Positions 1-11,617 are shown, counted from the stretch's first letter. The stretch is 47,408 nt of DNA from DATJLQ01 sp035509415 (GCA_035509415.1 DATJLQ010000129.1:1-47408); one strand, 5' to 3'. Notes: generated by a model from the sequence alone, not told the origin. Numbers and translations: made by a program.

Positions 1-685
1 GCCGGCCGAGCGCCGGGCTCGGCCGCGGCCGCGGCAGGCGCAGCGCGAGGCCGGCGCGGCGCACGGCGCGCACGAGCCAGAGGAATTGCAGCATGCCGGC
101 GGCGAGCACGCCCCAGGCGAGCGCGCGGGCCGCGCTGCCGAGCTGCGGCGCGAGCCCGAGCACGGCCGCGATCATCACGAGATTGAGCAGGATCGGCGCC
201 GCCGCCGCCGCCGCGAAACGGCCGAGCGCGTTGAGCATCCCGGCGAGCAGCGCCGCCAGCGCCACGAACAGGAGATAGGGGAAGGTGATGCGGCCGAGCC
301 CGACCGCCAGCCCGAAGCGCACGGGATCGCCGACGAATCCGGGCGCCAGCACGACCATCACCGCCGGCATGGCGAGCTCGGCCGCGAGCGTGACGCCGAG
401 CAGGACGCCGACGAGCCAGGCCAGGCTCTGCTCGGCGAAACGCTCCGCCGCCGCCCGGCCGCGCGTCGCGACGAGGCCCGCGAACAGCGGCACGAAGGCG
501 GCGCTGAAGGCACCCTCGGCGAACAGCCGGCGGAACAGATTGGGCAGCTTGAAGGCGATGAAGAAGGCGTCGGCGGCCGGCCCGGCGCCGAGCAGCGCGG
601 CGATCAGGACGTCGCGCGCGAAGCCGAGGACGCGGCTCGCCGCGGTCAGGCCGCCGACCGTGGCGACCGCGCGGGCGAACCCCAT
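1..685 (-). CDS. murJ: MurJ/MviN lipid II flippase, N-terminal part (runs off window)
   Basis: The first 228 residues of an inner-membrane MurJ-type flippase, which moves the peptidoglycan precursor lipid II across the cytoplasmic membrane. The start reads M-G-F-A-R-A-V-A-T-V-G-G-L-T-A-A-S-R-V-L-G, followed by F-A-R-D, A-D-A-F-F-I-A-F-K-L-P-N and F-R-R-L-F-A-E-G-A-F, all typical of the MurJ N-terminus. Several hydrophobic membrane segments follow. The ATG at 685 has a GGAG-like ribosome site just upstream. The remaining part of the protein (about 500 residues is usual) lies beyond base 1. No stop codon is reached in this frame, so it is an edge truncation and not a broken gene. It is transcribed away from the small gene at 770. 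Confidence 0.9.
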   Translation of the reverse strand, partial: MGFARAVATVGGLTAASRVLGFARDVLIAALLGAGPAADAFFIAFKLPNLFRRLFAEGAFSAAFVPLFAGLVATRGRAAAERFAEQSLAWLVGVLLGVTLAAELAMPAVMVVLAPGFVGDPVRFGLAVGLGRITFPYLLFVALAALLAGMLNALGRFAAAAAAPILLNLVMIAAVLGLAPQLGSAARALAWGVLAAGMLQFLWLVRAVRRAGLALRLPRPRPSPALGR

Positions 686-769
686 CAGGCGGCTCCGGCG
701 CGCATGATCGCCCTGCCAATCGCATGATTTTGCTTGCCAAGCCAATTCGGCGCGGCAAAAAGATTCGGC

Positions 770-994
770 ATGGCTGAGCAAGAGCTAAAATTCGAGGTCG
801 CGGTCTTCAACCAGGACGTCGTCGACCAGATGGCCAAAGGCCTGCGGCACAAGTACCTCAAGGACGACTGGGCCGAGAACCAGTATTTCGAGATCTCGGC
901 CGAATCGGCCGAGGCCGCCCGCCGCAAGATCGAGGCCCGCTACCCGCCCGAGAACGGCTACGTCGTCTCCTCGGTCGAGCCCATCAAGGAATAG
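770..994 (+). CDS. Small conserved-looking protein of unknown function (74 aa)
   Basis: A short charged protein beginning M-A-E-Q-E-L-K-F-E-V-A-V-F-N-Q. It has alternating hydrophobic and polar residues, no membrane segment and no signal peptide. I do not recognise the family. The central part (V-V-D-Q-M-A-K-G-L, then K-D-D-W-A-E-N-Q-Y-F-E-I-S-A) and the proline/tyrosine-rich C-terminus look like a small folded alpha/beta domain. The ATG at 770 is preferred over an in-frame TTG at 734, whose extra 12 residues look like noise. It converges on glnD with only 4 bases between the two stop codons, and its upstream region is shared with the divergent murJ. AT content is slightly higher at its 5' end. 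Function is unknown. Confidence 0.7.
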   Translation: MAEQELKFEVAVFNQDVVDQMAKGLRHKYLKDDWAENQYFEISAESAEAARRKIEARYPPENGYVVSSVEPIKE

Positions 995-998
995 ATTC

Positions 999-3782
999 CT
1001 ACTCGGCGGCGACCCGGCCCTTGCGCGGCGCCCCGTCGGCGTCGGCGGCCGGCATGTCGGGGTCGGTCAGCGCCGCCGTCAGGCTCTCGCGGACCTCGGC
1101 GAGCTGGCCCGGCGCGTCGACCTTCAGGCCGAAGATGTTCTTGACGTAGAAGACGTCGACCACGCGCTCGCCGAAGGTCGAGATCTTGGCCGAGTGGATT
1201 TGGAGGTTGAGCTCGGTCAGCGCGCGGGTGAGCGCATAAAGGAGTCCGGGCCGGTCGCGCCCGTTGACCTCGATCACCGTGTGGCCGGCGCTCGCGCGGT
1301 TGTCGATGAGGACGCGCGGCTGGACCGTGAAGATTTCGGTCCGGCTCGGGAGCCCGCGGCTCACGGCCGCCACTTCCTGCGGCCACAGCCGGCCCGCGAG
1401 GCTGCGCTCGATGATGGCCGACAGGCGCGCGAGCTTGTCCGGCCGGTCGAACGCCCCGCCGGTCGCGTCCTGCACGATGAAGCTGTCGAGCGCCATGCCG
1501 TTGGTGAGAGTGAAGATGCGCGCGTCCACGATGTTGCCGCCCGCGACCGCGATGGCGCCCGCGATCTTCGCGAACAGGCCGGCATGATCGGCGGTGTAGA
1601 TGGTGAGCTCGGTGACGCCGCGGTAGGGATCGGCGCGCCAATCGACCGCGAGCGGCGCCTTGGTGCGCTCGGCCTCGCGCATGATGCGCGCGTGGCGCGC
1701 GAGCGTGGCGCGGTCGAGCGAGAGCCAGTAGTTGTTGTGGGCGCGCGCGATATGCGCCGCGAAATCCTTGTCGCTCCAGTCGGGCAGCGCCCGGCGCAGC
1801 TCGGCGAGGATCGCCTTGACGCGCGCCGCGTCGCCGTGGCCCGCGAGGCCGCCGGTCAGCACTTCCTCGGTCTTGCTGTAGAGGTCGCGCAAGAGGGCCG
1901 CCTTCCAGGCGTTGAACACGGCGGGGCCGGTCGCGCGCATGTCGACCACCGTGAGCACGAGGAGGAGCCTGAGCCGCTCGGGCGACTGCACCAGCTCGGC
2001 GAAATCGGCGATGGTCTTGGGGTCGTTGAGATCGCGCTTCTGCGCGGTCGAGCTGAGCGCCAGGTGGTAGCGCACGAGCCAGGCCACGGTCTCGGTCTCC
2101 TCGGGCGTGAAGCCCAGGCGCGGGCAGAGCCGCTGCGCGACCTCGGCACCCAGGATCGAATGGTCGCCGCCGCGGCCCTTGGCGATGTCGTGCAGCAGCA
2201 CCGCGACGTAGAGTGCGCGGCGCGAGAGCACCTGGTGCACGATCTCGGACGAGAGCGGGTGCTCCTCGCGCAAGCTGCCCTGCTCGATCGCGTGGAGCAG
2301 GCCGATCGCGCGGATCGTGTGCTCGTCGACCGTATAGATGTGGTACATGTCGTACTGCATCTGCGCGACCACGCGGCCGAAGTCGGTGACGAAGCGGCCG
2401 AACACGCCGGCCTCGTTCAGGCGCCGAAGCGTCGTCTCCGGGTCCTTCGCCGAGGTCAGCATCTCGAGGAAGAGGCGGTTCGCCTCGGGGTCCTCGCGCA
2501 AATGGGAATCCACCAGACGCAGATTGCGCCGCACCGCGCGCAGCGCCTTCGGGTGGATGTCGAGGCCGGCCTCCTGCGCCACGTGGAACAGGGCCAGGAT
2601 CTTCACCGGATGCTTCTTGAGGAGATTGGGGTCGTCGAGGGTCAGCCGGTCGCCCTCGACGCGGAACCCCTCGATCTCGCGCCGGCGCCCGGCACCCGTG
2701 AAGGGGAGGCGCACGCCGCGCTTCTGGTCCGACTCGATCGCGGCGCAGAAGATGCGCGTCAGGTCGCCCACGTCCTTGGCCACGAGGTAATAGTGCTTCA
2801 TCAGGCGCTCGACCCGGCGCGTGCCCGCATGGTCGTTGTAGCCCATGCGCTTCGCGATCTCGGGCTGCACGTCGAAGGTAAGCCGCTCCTCGGCGCGCCC
2901 GGTGACCCAGTGCAGCATGCAGCGCAACGCCCACAGGAAGCTCTGCGCCTTGATGAAGGCCTGGTACTCGTCCTCCTGCAGCACGCCCAGGCCCACGAGC
3001 TCGTGGAGATCGTCGATCCGGTAGCGGTACTTCGCGATCCAGAACAGCGTGTGGAGGTCGCGCAGGCCGCCCTTTCCCTCCTTGATGTTGGGCTCGACCA
3101 CGTAGCGCGAATCGCCCAGGCGCGCGTGGCGCTGGTCGCGCTCGGCGAGCTTCGCGCGCACGAAGGCGAGCGCGTCGCCCGCGAGCACTTCGTCGGCGAA
3201 GCGCTTCCGCAAGGTCTGGTACAGCGCCTCGTTGCCCGAGACGCAACGCGCCTCGAGGAGCGAGGTGCGGATGGTGACGTCGCGCTTCGCCTGGCGCATC
3301 GATTCGCTCACCGAGCGCGTCGCATGGCCGACCTTGAGGCCGAGATCCCACAGCACGTAGAGCATCCACTCGACCAGCTGCTCGACCGCGGGCGTCGCCT
3401 TGAACGGCAGCAGGAACAGGAGATCGATGTCGGAGAAGGGGGCGAGCTCGCCGCGCCCGTAGCCGCCCACCGCGACGATCGCCATCTCCTCCGCGGCCAC
3501 CGGGCCGGTCGGGCGCGCGACGTGCGCCACGGCGTATTCGTGGAGCGTGCGCACGAGCTGATCCATGAGAAAGCTCAGGCCGCGCACGGCGGCGGTGCCG
3601 GAGAGATCGCGCTCGAAGCGCTGGCGCACCTCGCTGCGCCCGCTTTCGAGGGACGCGCGCAGGAGCTCGACCAGGCGCTTCCGTCGCTTCTCGGGCTTGG
3701 GCTCGCTCGCCGCCAGCGCCTCGAGCGACGCCGCGAGGGAGCGCCGATTGACGATCTGGCGGGGATTGGCGACGGCGCTCAT
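999..3782 (-). CDS. glnD: Bifunctional PII uridylyltransferase / uridylyl-removing enzyme
   Basis: Senses glutamine and adds or removes UMP on PII proteins (GlnB/GlnK), setting nitrogen assimilation. From the ATG at 3782 the protein is 927 residues, close to the usual size. Domains in order: nucleotidyltransferase with G-G-Y-G-R-G-E-L and S-D-I-D-L-L (about 106-122); a GlnD-specific helical region; an HD hydrolase domain with L-L-H-D-I-A-K-G-R-G-G-D-H-S (about 530); and two C-terminal ACT domains (about 715-790 and 825-900; second one R-D-R-P-G-L-L-Y-A-L). An upstream ATG at 3827 would add 15 residues but lacks a ribosome site, while GGGA lies 6 bases before the 3782 start. It lies between murJ and mutS, which I believe is a common alphaproteobacterial neighbourhood. 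A long antisense ORF over it is a shadow. Confidence 0.95.
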   Translation of the reverse strand: MSAVANPRQIVNRRSLAASLEALAASEPKPEKRRKRLVELLRASLESGRSEVRQRFERDLSGTAAVRGLSFLMDQLVRTLHEYAVAHVARPTGPVAAEEMAIVAVGGYGRGELAPFSDIDLLFLLPFKATPAVEQLVEWMLYVLWDLGLKVGHATRSVSESMRQAKRDVTIRTSLLEARCVSGNEALYQTLRKRFADEVLAGDALAFVRAKLAERDQRHARLGDSRYVVEPNIKEGKGGLRDLHTLFWIAKYRYRIDDLHELVGLGVLQEDEYQAFIKAQSFLWALRCMLHWVTGRAEERLTFDVQPEIAKRMGYNDHAGTRRVERLMKHYYLVAKDVGDLTRIFCAAIESDQKRGVRLPFTGAGRRREIEGFRVEGDRLTLDDPNLLKKHPVKILALFHVAQEAGLDIHPKALRAVRRNLRLVDSHLREDPEANRLFLEMLTSAKDPETTLRRLNEAGVFGRFVTDFGRVVAQMQYDMYHIYTVDEHTIRAIGLLHAIEQGSLREEHPLSSEIVHQVLSRRALYVAVLLHDIAKGRGGDHSILGAEVAQRLCPRLGFTPEETETVAWLVRYHLALSSTAQKRDLNDPKTIADFAELVQSPERLRLLLVLTVVDMRATGPAVFNAWKAALLRDLYSKTEEVLTGGLAGHGDAARVKAILAELRRALPDWSDKDFAAHIARAHNNYWLSLDRATLARHARIMREAERTKAPLAVDWRADPYRGVTELTIYTADHAGLFAKIAGAIAVAGGNIVDARIFTLTNGMALDSFIVQDATGGAFDRPDKLARLSAIIERSLAGRLWPQEVAAVSRGLPSRTEIFTVQPRVLIDNRASAGHTVIEVNGRDRPGLLYALTRALTELNLQIHSAKISTFGERVVDVFYVKNIFGLKVDAPGQLAEVRESLTAALTDPDMPAADADGAPRKGRVAAE

Positions 3783-3942
3783 CCTGGGTCCCGGACGGTC
3801 TCGGTCTAAAATTTGCCCCGTGGCCATTCGCGGCGCGCGCTTGCGGCCGGCGGCCAGCGTGAACAGCTATGTCTAGCTGGGACGCTAATCTGCCATAGCA
3901 AGCCCAAGCCGGCCACGGGCTTGGGGCGGGCGGGAAAAGCCG

Positions 3943-4626
3943 ATGCAGATCAAGGCGTTGAACAGACGGAATGGGCGCGCGGCCTGGATCGGCCTGGGGC
4001 TGCTTTGCGCCCTGGCCGGAGCGCTTCTCGCGGCCGCACCCCCGGCGCGCGCCGTCGAGCCGGCGCCGGATGCCGGCGCCGCGCCGAGCGTGGCGCCCGA
4101 ACCCCTACGCAATCCGGGTCCGCCGCTTCCGAGCCCGACATCGCCGACCCCCGCCTTGCCCGATCTCGCACCGGTACCCCCGCCGCCCGAGCCCGCCAAG
4201 CAAGGCCTCGACTGGCATGCCGTGGTCAAGGGGAACGCGGTCATGGTCGATGTCACCGATCCCACCAGCCGTTACCGGGTCGAGCGCATCGCCCTCGTGC
4301 GGCCGGACGGAAGCCGCCTCTACGCGCCCCGCGTGACGCGCCTCGTCGAGCATAGTTTCGGAACCAAGGCGGTCGAGCCTTCGGGTCCCTTCTCGCTCGA
4401 CCTCAAGGGCGGCTCGTCGAGCGGCGTCGGCGTCGGGCTTGGAATCGGTGGCCCGGTCCATTCGCGCGACGTCGACAAGAGGCCCCGCACCGTCACCCGC
4501 GCGCGCATCGAGCTGCTCGATCCCAAGGCCTATCGCGCCGGCTGGACGCGCTGGAAAATCGCCGCCGAGCTGGTCGATTCCGAGGGCGCAGCCTCGACCG
4601 CCGAGTTCCCCGCGCCCGGACCTTGA
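3943..4626 (+). CDS. Exported proline-rich protein of unknown function (227 aa)
   Basis: I do not recognise this protein. It has a basic N-terminus (M-Q-I-K-A-L-N-R-R-N-G-R), a hydrophobic stretch (about 15-35) and an A-R-A cleavage-like site near 37, consistent with Sec export. Residues about 38-88 are a proline/alanine-rich low-complexity linker. The folded part (about 90-227) starts G-L-D-W-H-A-V-V-K-G-N-A-V-M-V-D-V and looks beta-rich; it contains a glycine/serine run (G-G-S-S-S-G-V-G-V-G-L-G-I-G-G). The C-terminus is A-E-L-V-D-S-E-G-A. It is divergent from glnD, with about 160 bp between the two starts, and convergent with mutS. A role in the cell envelope is only inference from the signal peptide. 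Confidence 0.7.
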   Translation: MQIKALNRRNGRAAWIGLGLLCALAGALLAAAPPARAVEPAPDAGAAPSVAPEPLRNPGPPLPSPTSPTPALPDLAPVPPPPEPAKQGLDWHAVVKGNAVMVDVTDPTSRYRVERIALVRPDGSRLYAPRVTRLVEHSFGTKAVEPSGPFSLDLKGGSSSGVGVGLGIGGPVHSRDVDKRPRTVTRARIELLDPKAYRAGWTRWKIAAELVDSEGAASTAEFPAPGP

Positions 4627-4765
4627 GCGCGCAGTCGGGGCCGAGCCGATTCCAACGCATTGCAGGAATTCGCTGAGAACGCGCTCGAAGCGGATGCCGA
4701 ATTCCGTCGCATTTCACGCGCCGCGCGAGGAACGGGCGCCAAGGATTTGACAGACGCGGCCGCCG

Positions 4766-7480
4766 CTACTTCTTTTCAAGCGAGCTCTTAAGCCGATAGA
4801 GCAGCTCGAGCGCCGCCTTGGGCGAAAGCTCGTCGGGGCGCGTTTCCGCGAGCAATCGCTCGACCGCCGAGGGCTCGGCGAGGCCGCGGCCGGACGGCGC
4901 CTTCGGGCGCGCGTTGAACAGCGGCAAATCCTCCGCGAGGCGCGTCAAGGCGCTCGCCTCCTCGCCGCGCTCGAGAAGCGCCAAGACCGCCTCGGCGCGC
5001 TGGATCACGGCCTCGGGCAGGCCCGCGAGGCGCGCCACGTGGATGCCGTAGGACCGGTCGGCAGCGCCCGGCGCCACCTCGTGGAGGAACACCACGTCGC
5101 CCTGCCATTCCTTGACCCGCATGGTGTGGCAGGCGAGCGCCGGCAGCTTCGCCGCGAGCGAGGTGAGCTCGTGGAAGTGGGTCGCGAAGAGGGCGCGGCA
5201 GCGGTTCACCTCGTGAAGATGCTCGAGGGCCGCCCAGGCGATCGAGAGCCCGTCGAAGGTCGCGGTGCCGCGTCCGATCTCGTCCAGGATCACGAGCGAG
5301 CGCTCGCCCGCCTGGTTGAGAATCGCCGCCGTCTCGACCATCTCGACCATGAAGGTCGAGCGCCCGCGCGCGAGGTCGTCGGCCGCACCCACGCGGCTGA
5401 AGAGCCGGTCGACCGCGCCGATATGCGCATGCCCAGCGGGCACGTAGGAGCCCGTCTGGGCCAGGATCGCGATGAGCGCGTTCTGGCGCAGGAAGGTGCT
5501 TTTCCCCGCCATGTTCGGCCCGGTCACGAGCCAGAGACGCCGCTCGGGCGCAAGATCGCAGTCGTTGGCGACGAAGGATGCGGGTCCGCTGCCCGCGCGT
5601 CCCGCCTCGAGCGCGGCCTCGACCACGGGATGGCGCCCGCCCGAAATCTCGAAGGCGAGGGAGGCATCGACGACGGGCCGGGTGTAGCGCCGCTCGGTCG
5701 CGAGCAAGGCCAGGCTCGCCGCGAGGTCGAGCGCAGCCAACGCGCGCGCGGCCTCGGCGATGGCGTCGGCCCGGGCGAGCGCCGCATTCACCAGCGCCTC
5801 GAACAGCTCGAGCTCGAGGCCGAGGGCCTTCTCGGCGGCGCGCGCGATCTTGTCTTCGAGCTCGGCGAGCTCGGTCGTGGTGAAGCGCGCGGCACTCGCC
5901 ATGGTCTGACGGTGGATGAAGGGGCCCGAGGCGCCGGTCGGAAGCTTGTCGGCGTGGGCCGAGCCCACCTCGACGAAATAGCCGAGCACGTTGTTGTGGC
6001 GGATCTTCAAGGACGCGACGCCGGTCGACGCGCGCATGCGCGCCTCAAGCGCCGCCACGAGGCGCCGGCTCTCGTCGCGCAGGCTGCGTTGCTCGTCGAG
6101 CGCCGGATGGTAGCCGAATGCGATGAAGCCGCCGTCGCGCGCGAGGAAGGGCAGGTCGGCCGCGAGCGCGCGGCCGAGCTCGGCGATCAGGGCCTCGTGC
6201 TCGCCGAGGCCCAAGCGCGCGGCGTGGATGCCCTCGGGCAGCGTCTCCAGGCCCGGGTCGGACAGCGAAAGTGCCAACTCGGCCGCGGCGCGTAGCCCGT
6301 CGCGCAAGGCCGCGAGATCGCGCGGCCCGCCGCGCCCCAAGGCGAGGCGCGAGAGTGCGCGCTCGAGGTCGGGCGCCGTACCGAGGAGGGCCCGCGTATC
6401 CTCGCGCACGCGCTCGTGCGCGAGAAAGAACGCAAGCATGTCGAGCCGGCGCGCAATTTCGGCCGGGTCGGTCAAGGGTGCCGCGAGGTGGGACGCAAGA
6501 AGACGCGCGCCCGCCGCCGTCACGGTGCGGTCGATGACCGAGAGAAGGCTTCCCTCGCGCGCCCCCGAAAGCGTGCGGTCGAGCTCGAGGTTGCGCCTCG
6601 TCGCGGGATCGATCTCGAGGGCCGAGCCCGGCGAGAGACGCTGAAGCAACCCGAGGCGCGGCAGCTTCCCTTTTTGGGTGAGCTCGACGTAATCGAGGAG
6701 CGCACCCGCCGCCGCGAGCTCGGCGCGGCCGAAATCGCCCATGCCGTCGAGCGCCTTCACGCGGTAATAGGCCTCGAGCCGGCGCTTCCCCATGGCGCTG
6801 TCGAAACGCGCGGCGGGCTGGGGCGTGAGCGACGCCTTCCATTCCTCGAGGGCAGCCGCGAGCTCGGGGCGCGCGAGCAGGCGATCGGAAAGCAGAAGCT
6901 CGCCCGGGTCGAGACGCGCGAGCGCCGGCGCGAGGCTCGACGCCTCGATCGCCTCGACCTGGAAATCGCCGGTCGAGAGGTCGAGCGAGGCGAGTGCCAA
7001 CGCACCCCCCGCCTCGGCGAGGGATACGAGATAATTATGCCGGCGCGCGTCGAGGAGCGTGTCCTCGGTGAGCGTGCCGGGGGTGAGGATGCGGATCACC
7101 TCGCGCTTCACGACCGATTTCGAGCCGCGCCGCTTCGCCTCGGCCGGATCCTCCACCTGCTCGCACACGGCGACGCGGAATCCTTGGCGGATGAGACGCG
7201 CCAGATAGGCGTCGGCCGCGTGCACCGGGACGCCGCACATCGGGATGTCGTCGCCCTCGTGCTTGCCGCGCTTGGTGAGCGTGATGTCGAGCGCCTTCGC
7301 CGCCGCGACCGCGTCGTCGAAGAAGAGCTCGTAGAAATCCCCCATGCGGTAGAAGAGGAGGCAGTCGGGATGCGCCCGCTTCACCTCGAGATACTGCGCC
7401 ATCAAGGGGGTCGCGAGGCCCGCGGGCGAGGCCTGGGCAGCGCCATTGCGGTCGAGGTCGGGATCGAGGGTCTGGGCCAA
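4766..7480 (-). CDS. mutS: DNA mismatch repair ATPase MutS
   Basis: Recognises base mismatches and small loops, then recruits MutL using ATP. The protein has 904 residues, slightly above the usual 850-880. The mismatch-reading motif G-D-F-Y-E sits at about 48-51 (Phe49, Glu51). The core and clamp region follows. Walker A is T-G-P-N-M-A-G-K-S-T near 650, and Walker B with signature is V-I-L-D-E-I-G-R-G-T-A-T-F-D-G. The helix-turn-helix dimer region includes S-Y-G-I-H-V-A-R-L-A-G-L-P. The extreme C-terminus (E-L-S-P-K-A-A-L-E-L-L-Y-R-L) is the usual tail. The first about 25 residues look disordered. It is transcribed away from maeB and converges with the exported protein at 3943. Confidence 0.96.
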   Translation of the reverse strand: MAQTLDPDLDRNGAAQASPAGLATPLMAQYLEVKRAHPDCLLFYRMGDFYELFFDDAVAAAKALDITLTKRGKHEGDDIPMCGVPVHAADAYLARLIRQGFRVAVCEQVEDPAEAKRRGSKSVVKREVIRILTPGTLTEDTLLDARRHNYLVSLAEAGGALALASLDLSTGDFQVEAIEASSLAPALARLDPGELLLSDRLLARPELAAALEEWKASLTPQPAARFDSAMGKRRLEAYYRVKALDGMGDFGRAELAAAGALLDYVELTQKGKLPRLGLLQRLSPGSALEIDPATRRNLELDRTLSGAREGSLLSVIDRTVTAAGARLLASHLAAPLTDPAEIARRLDMLAFFLAHERVREDTRALLGTAPDLERALSRLALGRGGPRDLAALRDGLRAAAELALSLSDPGLETLPEGIHAARLGLGEHEALIAELGRALAADLPFLARDGGFIAFGYHPALDEQRSLRDESRRLVAALEARMRASTGVASLKIRHNNVLGYFVEVGSAHADKLPTGASGPFIHRQTMASAARFTTTELAELEDKIARAAEKALGLELELFEALVNAALARADAIAEAARALAALDLAASLALLATERRYTRPVVDASLAFEISGGRHPVVEAALEAGRAGSGPASFVANDCDLAPERRLWLVTGPNMAGKSTFLRQNALIAILAQTGSYVPAGHAHIGAVDRLFSRVGAADDLARGRSTFMVEMVETAAILNQAGERSLVILDEIGRGTATFDGLSIAWAALEHLHEVNRCRALFATHFHELTSLAAKLPALACHTMRVKEWQGDVVFLHEVAPGAADRSYGIHVARLAGLPEAVIQRAEAVLALLERGEEASALTRLAEDLPLFNARPKAPSGRGLAEPSAVERLLAETRPDELSPKAALELLYRLKSSLEKK

Positions 7481-7655
7481 GTCCGGCCTCGCGATCTTGG
7501 GATTCCGGGCGCCGCGACCGGGTGCCCGTCATCCGACCATAACACGGGCCCCGCGGCACCGGGATTGGAACGTATCAAGAACATAGGCGCGGCGCAAGCC
7601 CCGCGGGCGCTGGCACCGGTGCGGCGCCGTGCCGCGCGCGCGCGACGAAACAAAC

Positions 7656-7684
7656 CTTAACTTTCCCCGGCGTCGCGCTATGCT
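7656..7684 (+). promoter_or_regulatory. Candidate sigma-70-type promoter for maeB
   Basis: CTTAAC (7656-7661) resembles the alphaproteobacterial -35 CTTGAC. Exactly 17 bases later comes TATGCT (7679-7684), a 4/6 match to TATAAT. It lies in a locally less GC-rich stretch between the divergent mutS and maeB. It predicts a start near 7691 and a leader of about 75 bases to the ATG at 7765. Found by eye only. Confidence 0.4.
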
Positions 7685-7764
7685 CGGCGCGCGCCGCCTC
7701 GGGCCGCCGGCGCGACAAGCTCATGCAAAAATCGAACGGCCCGACCCGGGACGGAGACGCGTCG

Positions 7765-10041
<2,277 letters not shown>

Positions 10042-10085
10042 GCCGCGCACGCCCGTCACCGAGCCGTCTTGAAAGGGTCACGGGT

Positions 10086-11549
10086 TTGGCGGAGAGTGTC
10101 GCCACCATGCCGCGCGATTCGACATCCTGGCGGCGCGTTATCCTGGCGACGGCGCTGCTCGAGGTGCCGGTGGCGCTGGTGCTCGCGGCGTTGGTCGAAT
10201 GGGCGCATCTCGGCCCCGGGCCCGCGATCCTGGCCCTCATCGCGTGCGGCGCCCTGATCGCCATCCTGGTCGGGCCGCACATCGACGGCATCGCGCGCTT
10301 GACCGCCTATCTCGAGGCGCTCGCCGAGGGACGCGAGGAGGCGCAGCCGCGCCTCGCCTGGTCTCCGCTCGCAACCTCCCTCGCCTCGGCGGTCGGGCGC
10401 ATCCGGCGCCGCTCCCAGCAGCGGCGCGAAGAGGCCAGCGCGCGCCTCGCCGCGATCGAGGCGGTGATCGACAGCCTGCCCGATCCCCTCGTCATGCTCG
10501 ACAGCCGCTTGCGCATCGCGCGCGTGAACGCGGCCGCCGCCGAGCTCATGCCCGAGGAGGCGAGCGGGCGCGAGCTCTCCTCGGCGCTCCGCGTGCCGGC
10601 ACTCCTGGAGGGGGCGCAGTCGGCCCTCCGGCGCGGCACCGGGGCGCGCGTCGAGTTCGAGCTCGCGAGCCCGGTGAAGCGCGCCTTCGTCGGCCGCATC
10701 GAACGCCTCGGCGATTCCGCGAGCGACGAGGCGGCGCTCATCGTCGTGCTCCACGACGTGACCGCCGAGAAGCGCGCCGAGCAGATGCGCGCCGACTTCG
10801 TCGCCAACGCGAGCCACGAGCTGCGCACGCCGCTTGCAACCCTCCTCGGCTTCATCGAGACCCTCCTCGGCCCCGCGAGCGAGGACGAGCGGGCGCGCGC
10901 GCGCTTCCTCGGCATCATGCAAAAGCAGGCGGGGCGCATGTCGCGCCTGGTGGACGACCTGCTCTCGCTCTCGCGCATCGAGCTCCGGGAGCACACCGCC
11001 CCCACCGACCAGGTCGACGCGCTCAAGGTGCTCTACGGCGTGGTCGATGCGCTCCAGCCCCAAAGCAAGAGCCAGGGCATCGCGGTCGCGGTCGAGTCCG
11101 AGGCGGGCCTGCCGCTCGTGGCGGGCGACGCCGACGAGCTCGCCCAGGTGTTCCAGAACCTGATCGACAACGCGCTCAAATACGGCCGGCGCGGCTCGAC
11201 GGTGCGGGTCGGCGTGCGCCGGAGCGAGCGTTGCCCGGTCCCGATCGGGCGTACCCCGCCCGCGGGCCTGGTCGCGATCGAGGTCGCGGACGAGGGGGAA
11301 GGCATCCCCAAGGAGCAGATTCCGCGCCTGACCGAGCGTTTCTACCGGGTCGACGCGGCGCGCTCGCGCGAGCTCGGCGGCACCGGCCTCGGCCTCGCCA
11401 TCGTGAAGCACATCGTGAGCCACCACCGCGGCGCGCTCCACATCGAGAGCATTATCGGGCGCGGCAGCAGCTTCACGGTCTATCTGCCCGCCGCCGGTGC
11501 CGCGCGCCGCCTCGAGGAGGAGCCGGCACGGAGCCGCGCCGAGGGCTGA
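10086..11549 (+). CDS. phoR: Phosphate regulon sensor histidine kinase PhoR
   Basis: Membrane kinase of the PhoR-PhoB system. Two hydrophobic segments near the N-terminus (I-L-A-T-A-L-L-E-V-P-V-A-L-V-L-A-A-L and I-L-A-L-I-A-C-G-A-L-I-A-I-L-V) are followed by a PAS domain (about 120-225, I-D-S-L-P-D-P-L-V-M-L-D). The HisKA helix has phospho-acceptor His244 in N-A-S-H-E-L-R-T-P-L. The ATPase domain shows N-L-I-D-N-A-L-K-Y (N box), E-V-A-D-E-G-E-G-I-P (G1) and G-G-T-G-L-G-L-A-I-V-K-H (G2). Length is 487 with the TTG start at 10086, which has GAAAGGG 8 bases upstream. An ATG at 10107 is an alternative. PhoR identity rests on phoU and phoB lying just downstream and on the N-terminal topology; the usual pst genes are absent between them. 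Confidence 0.9.
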   Translation: MAESVATMPRDSTSWRRVILATALLEVPVALVLAALVEWAHLGPGPAILALIACGALIAILVGPHIDGIARLTAYLEALAEGREEAQPRLAWSPLATSLASAVGRIRRRSQQRREEASARLAAIEAVIDSLPDPLVMLDSRLRIARVNAAAAELMPEEASGRELSSALRVPALLEGAQSALRRGTGARVEFELASPVKRAFVGRIERLGDSASDEAALIVVLHDVTAEKRAEQMRADFVANASHELRTPLATLLGFIETLLGPASEDERARARFLGIMQKQAGRMSRLVDDLLSLSRIELREHTAPTDQVDALKVLYGVVDALQPQSKSQGIAVAVESEAGLPLVAGDADELAQVFQNLIDNALKYGRRGSTVRVGVRRSERCPVPIGRTPPAGLVAIEVADEGEGIPKEQIPRLTERFYRVDAARSRELGGTGLGLAIVKHIVSHHRGALHIESIIGRGSSFTVYLPAAGAARRLEEEPARSRAEG

Positions 11550-11599
11550 GACCCTTGCGCCGGGCCGGTTTCGCGCCCGTTGCGCGCCCGACGCGCGCT

Positions 11600-11617
11600 C
11601 GGTCACGGAACTGTCAC
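11600..11617 (+). promoter_or_regulatory. Candidate Pho box (PhoB binding site) upstream of phoU
   Basis: Two 7-base direct repeats, CGGTCAC and CTGTCAC, are separated by exactly 4 bases (GGAA). This is the spacing of the classical Pho box (CTGTCAT-4-CTGTMAY); the second half matches fully and the first at about 5 of 7. A weak -10-like TAAATC lies 10 bases downstream (11628-11633), the expected offset. It lies in the 218-base gap between phoR and phoU, so it would let PhoB drive phoU-phoB. Confidence 0.6.

Noticed and set aside
1194..3809. Long plus-strand ORF of 871 codons opposite glnD
   Set aside because: Arg/Glu/His/Asp-rich translation with no domain; antisense shadow of a complete glnD in very GC-rich DNA.
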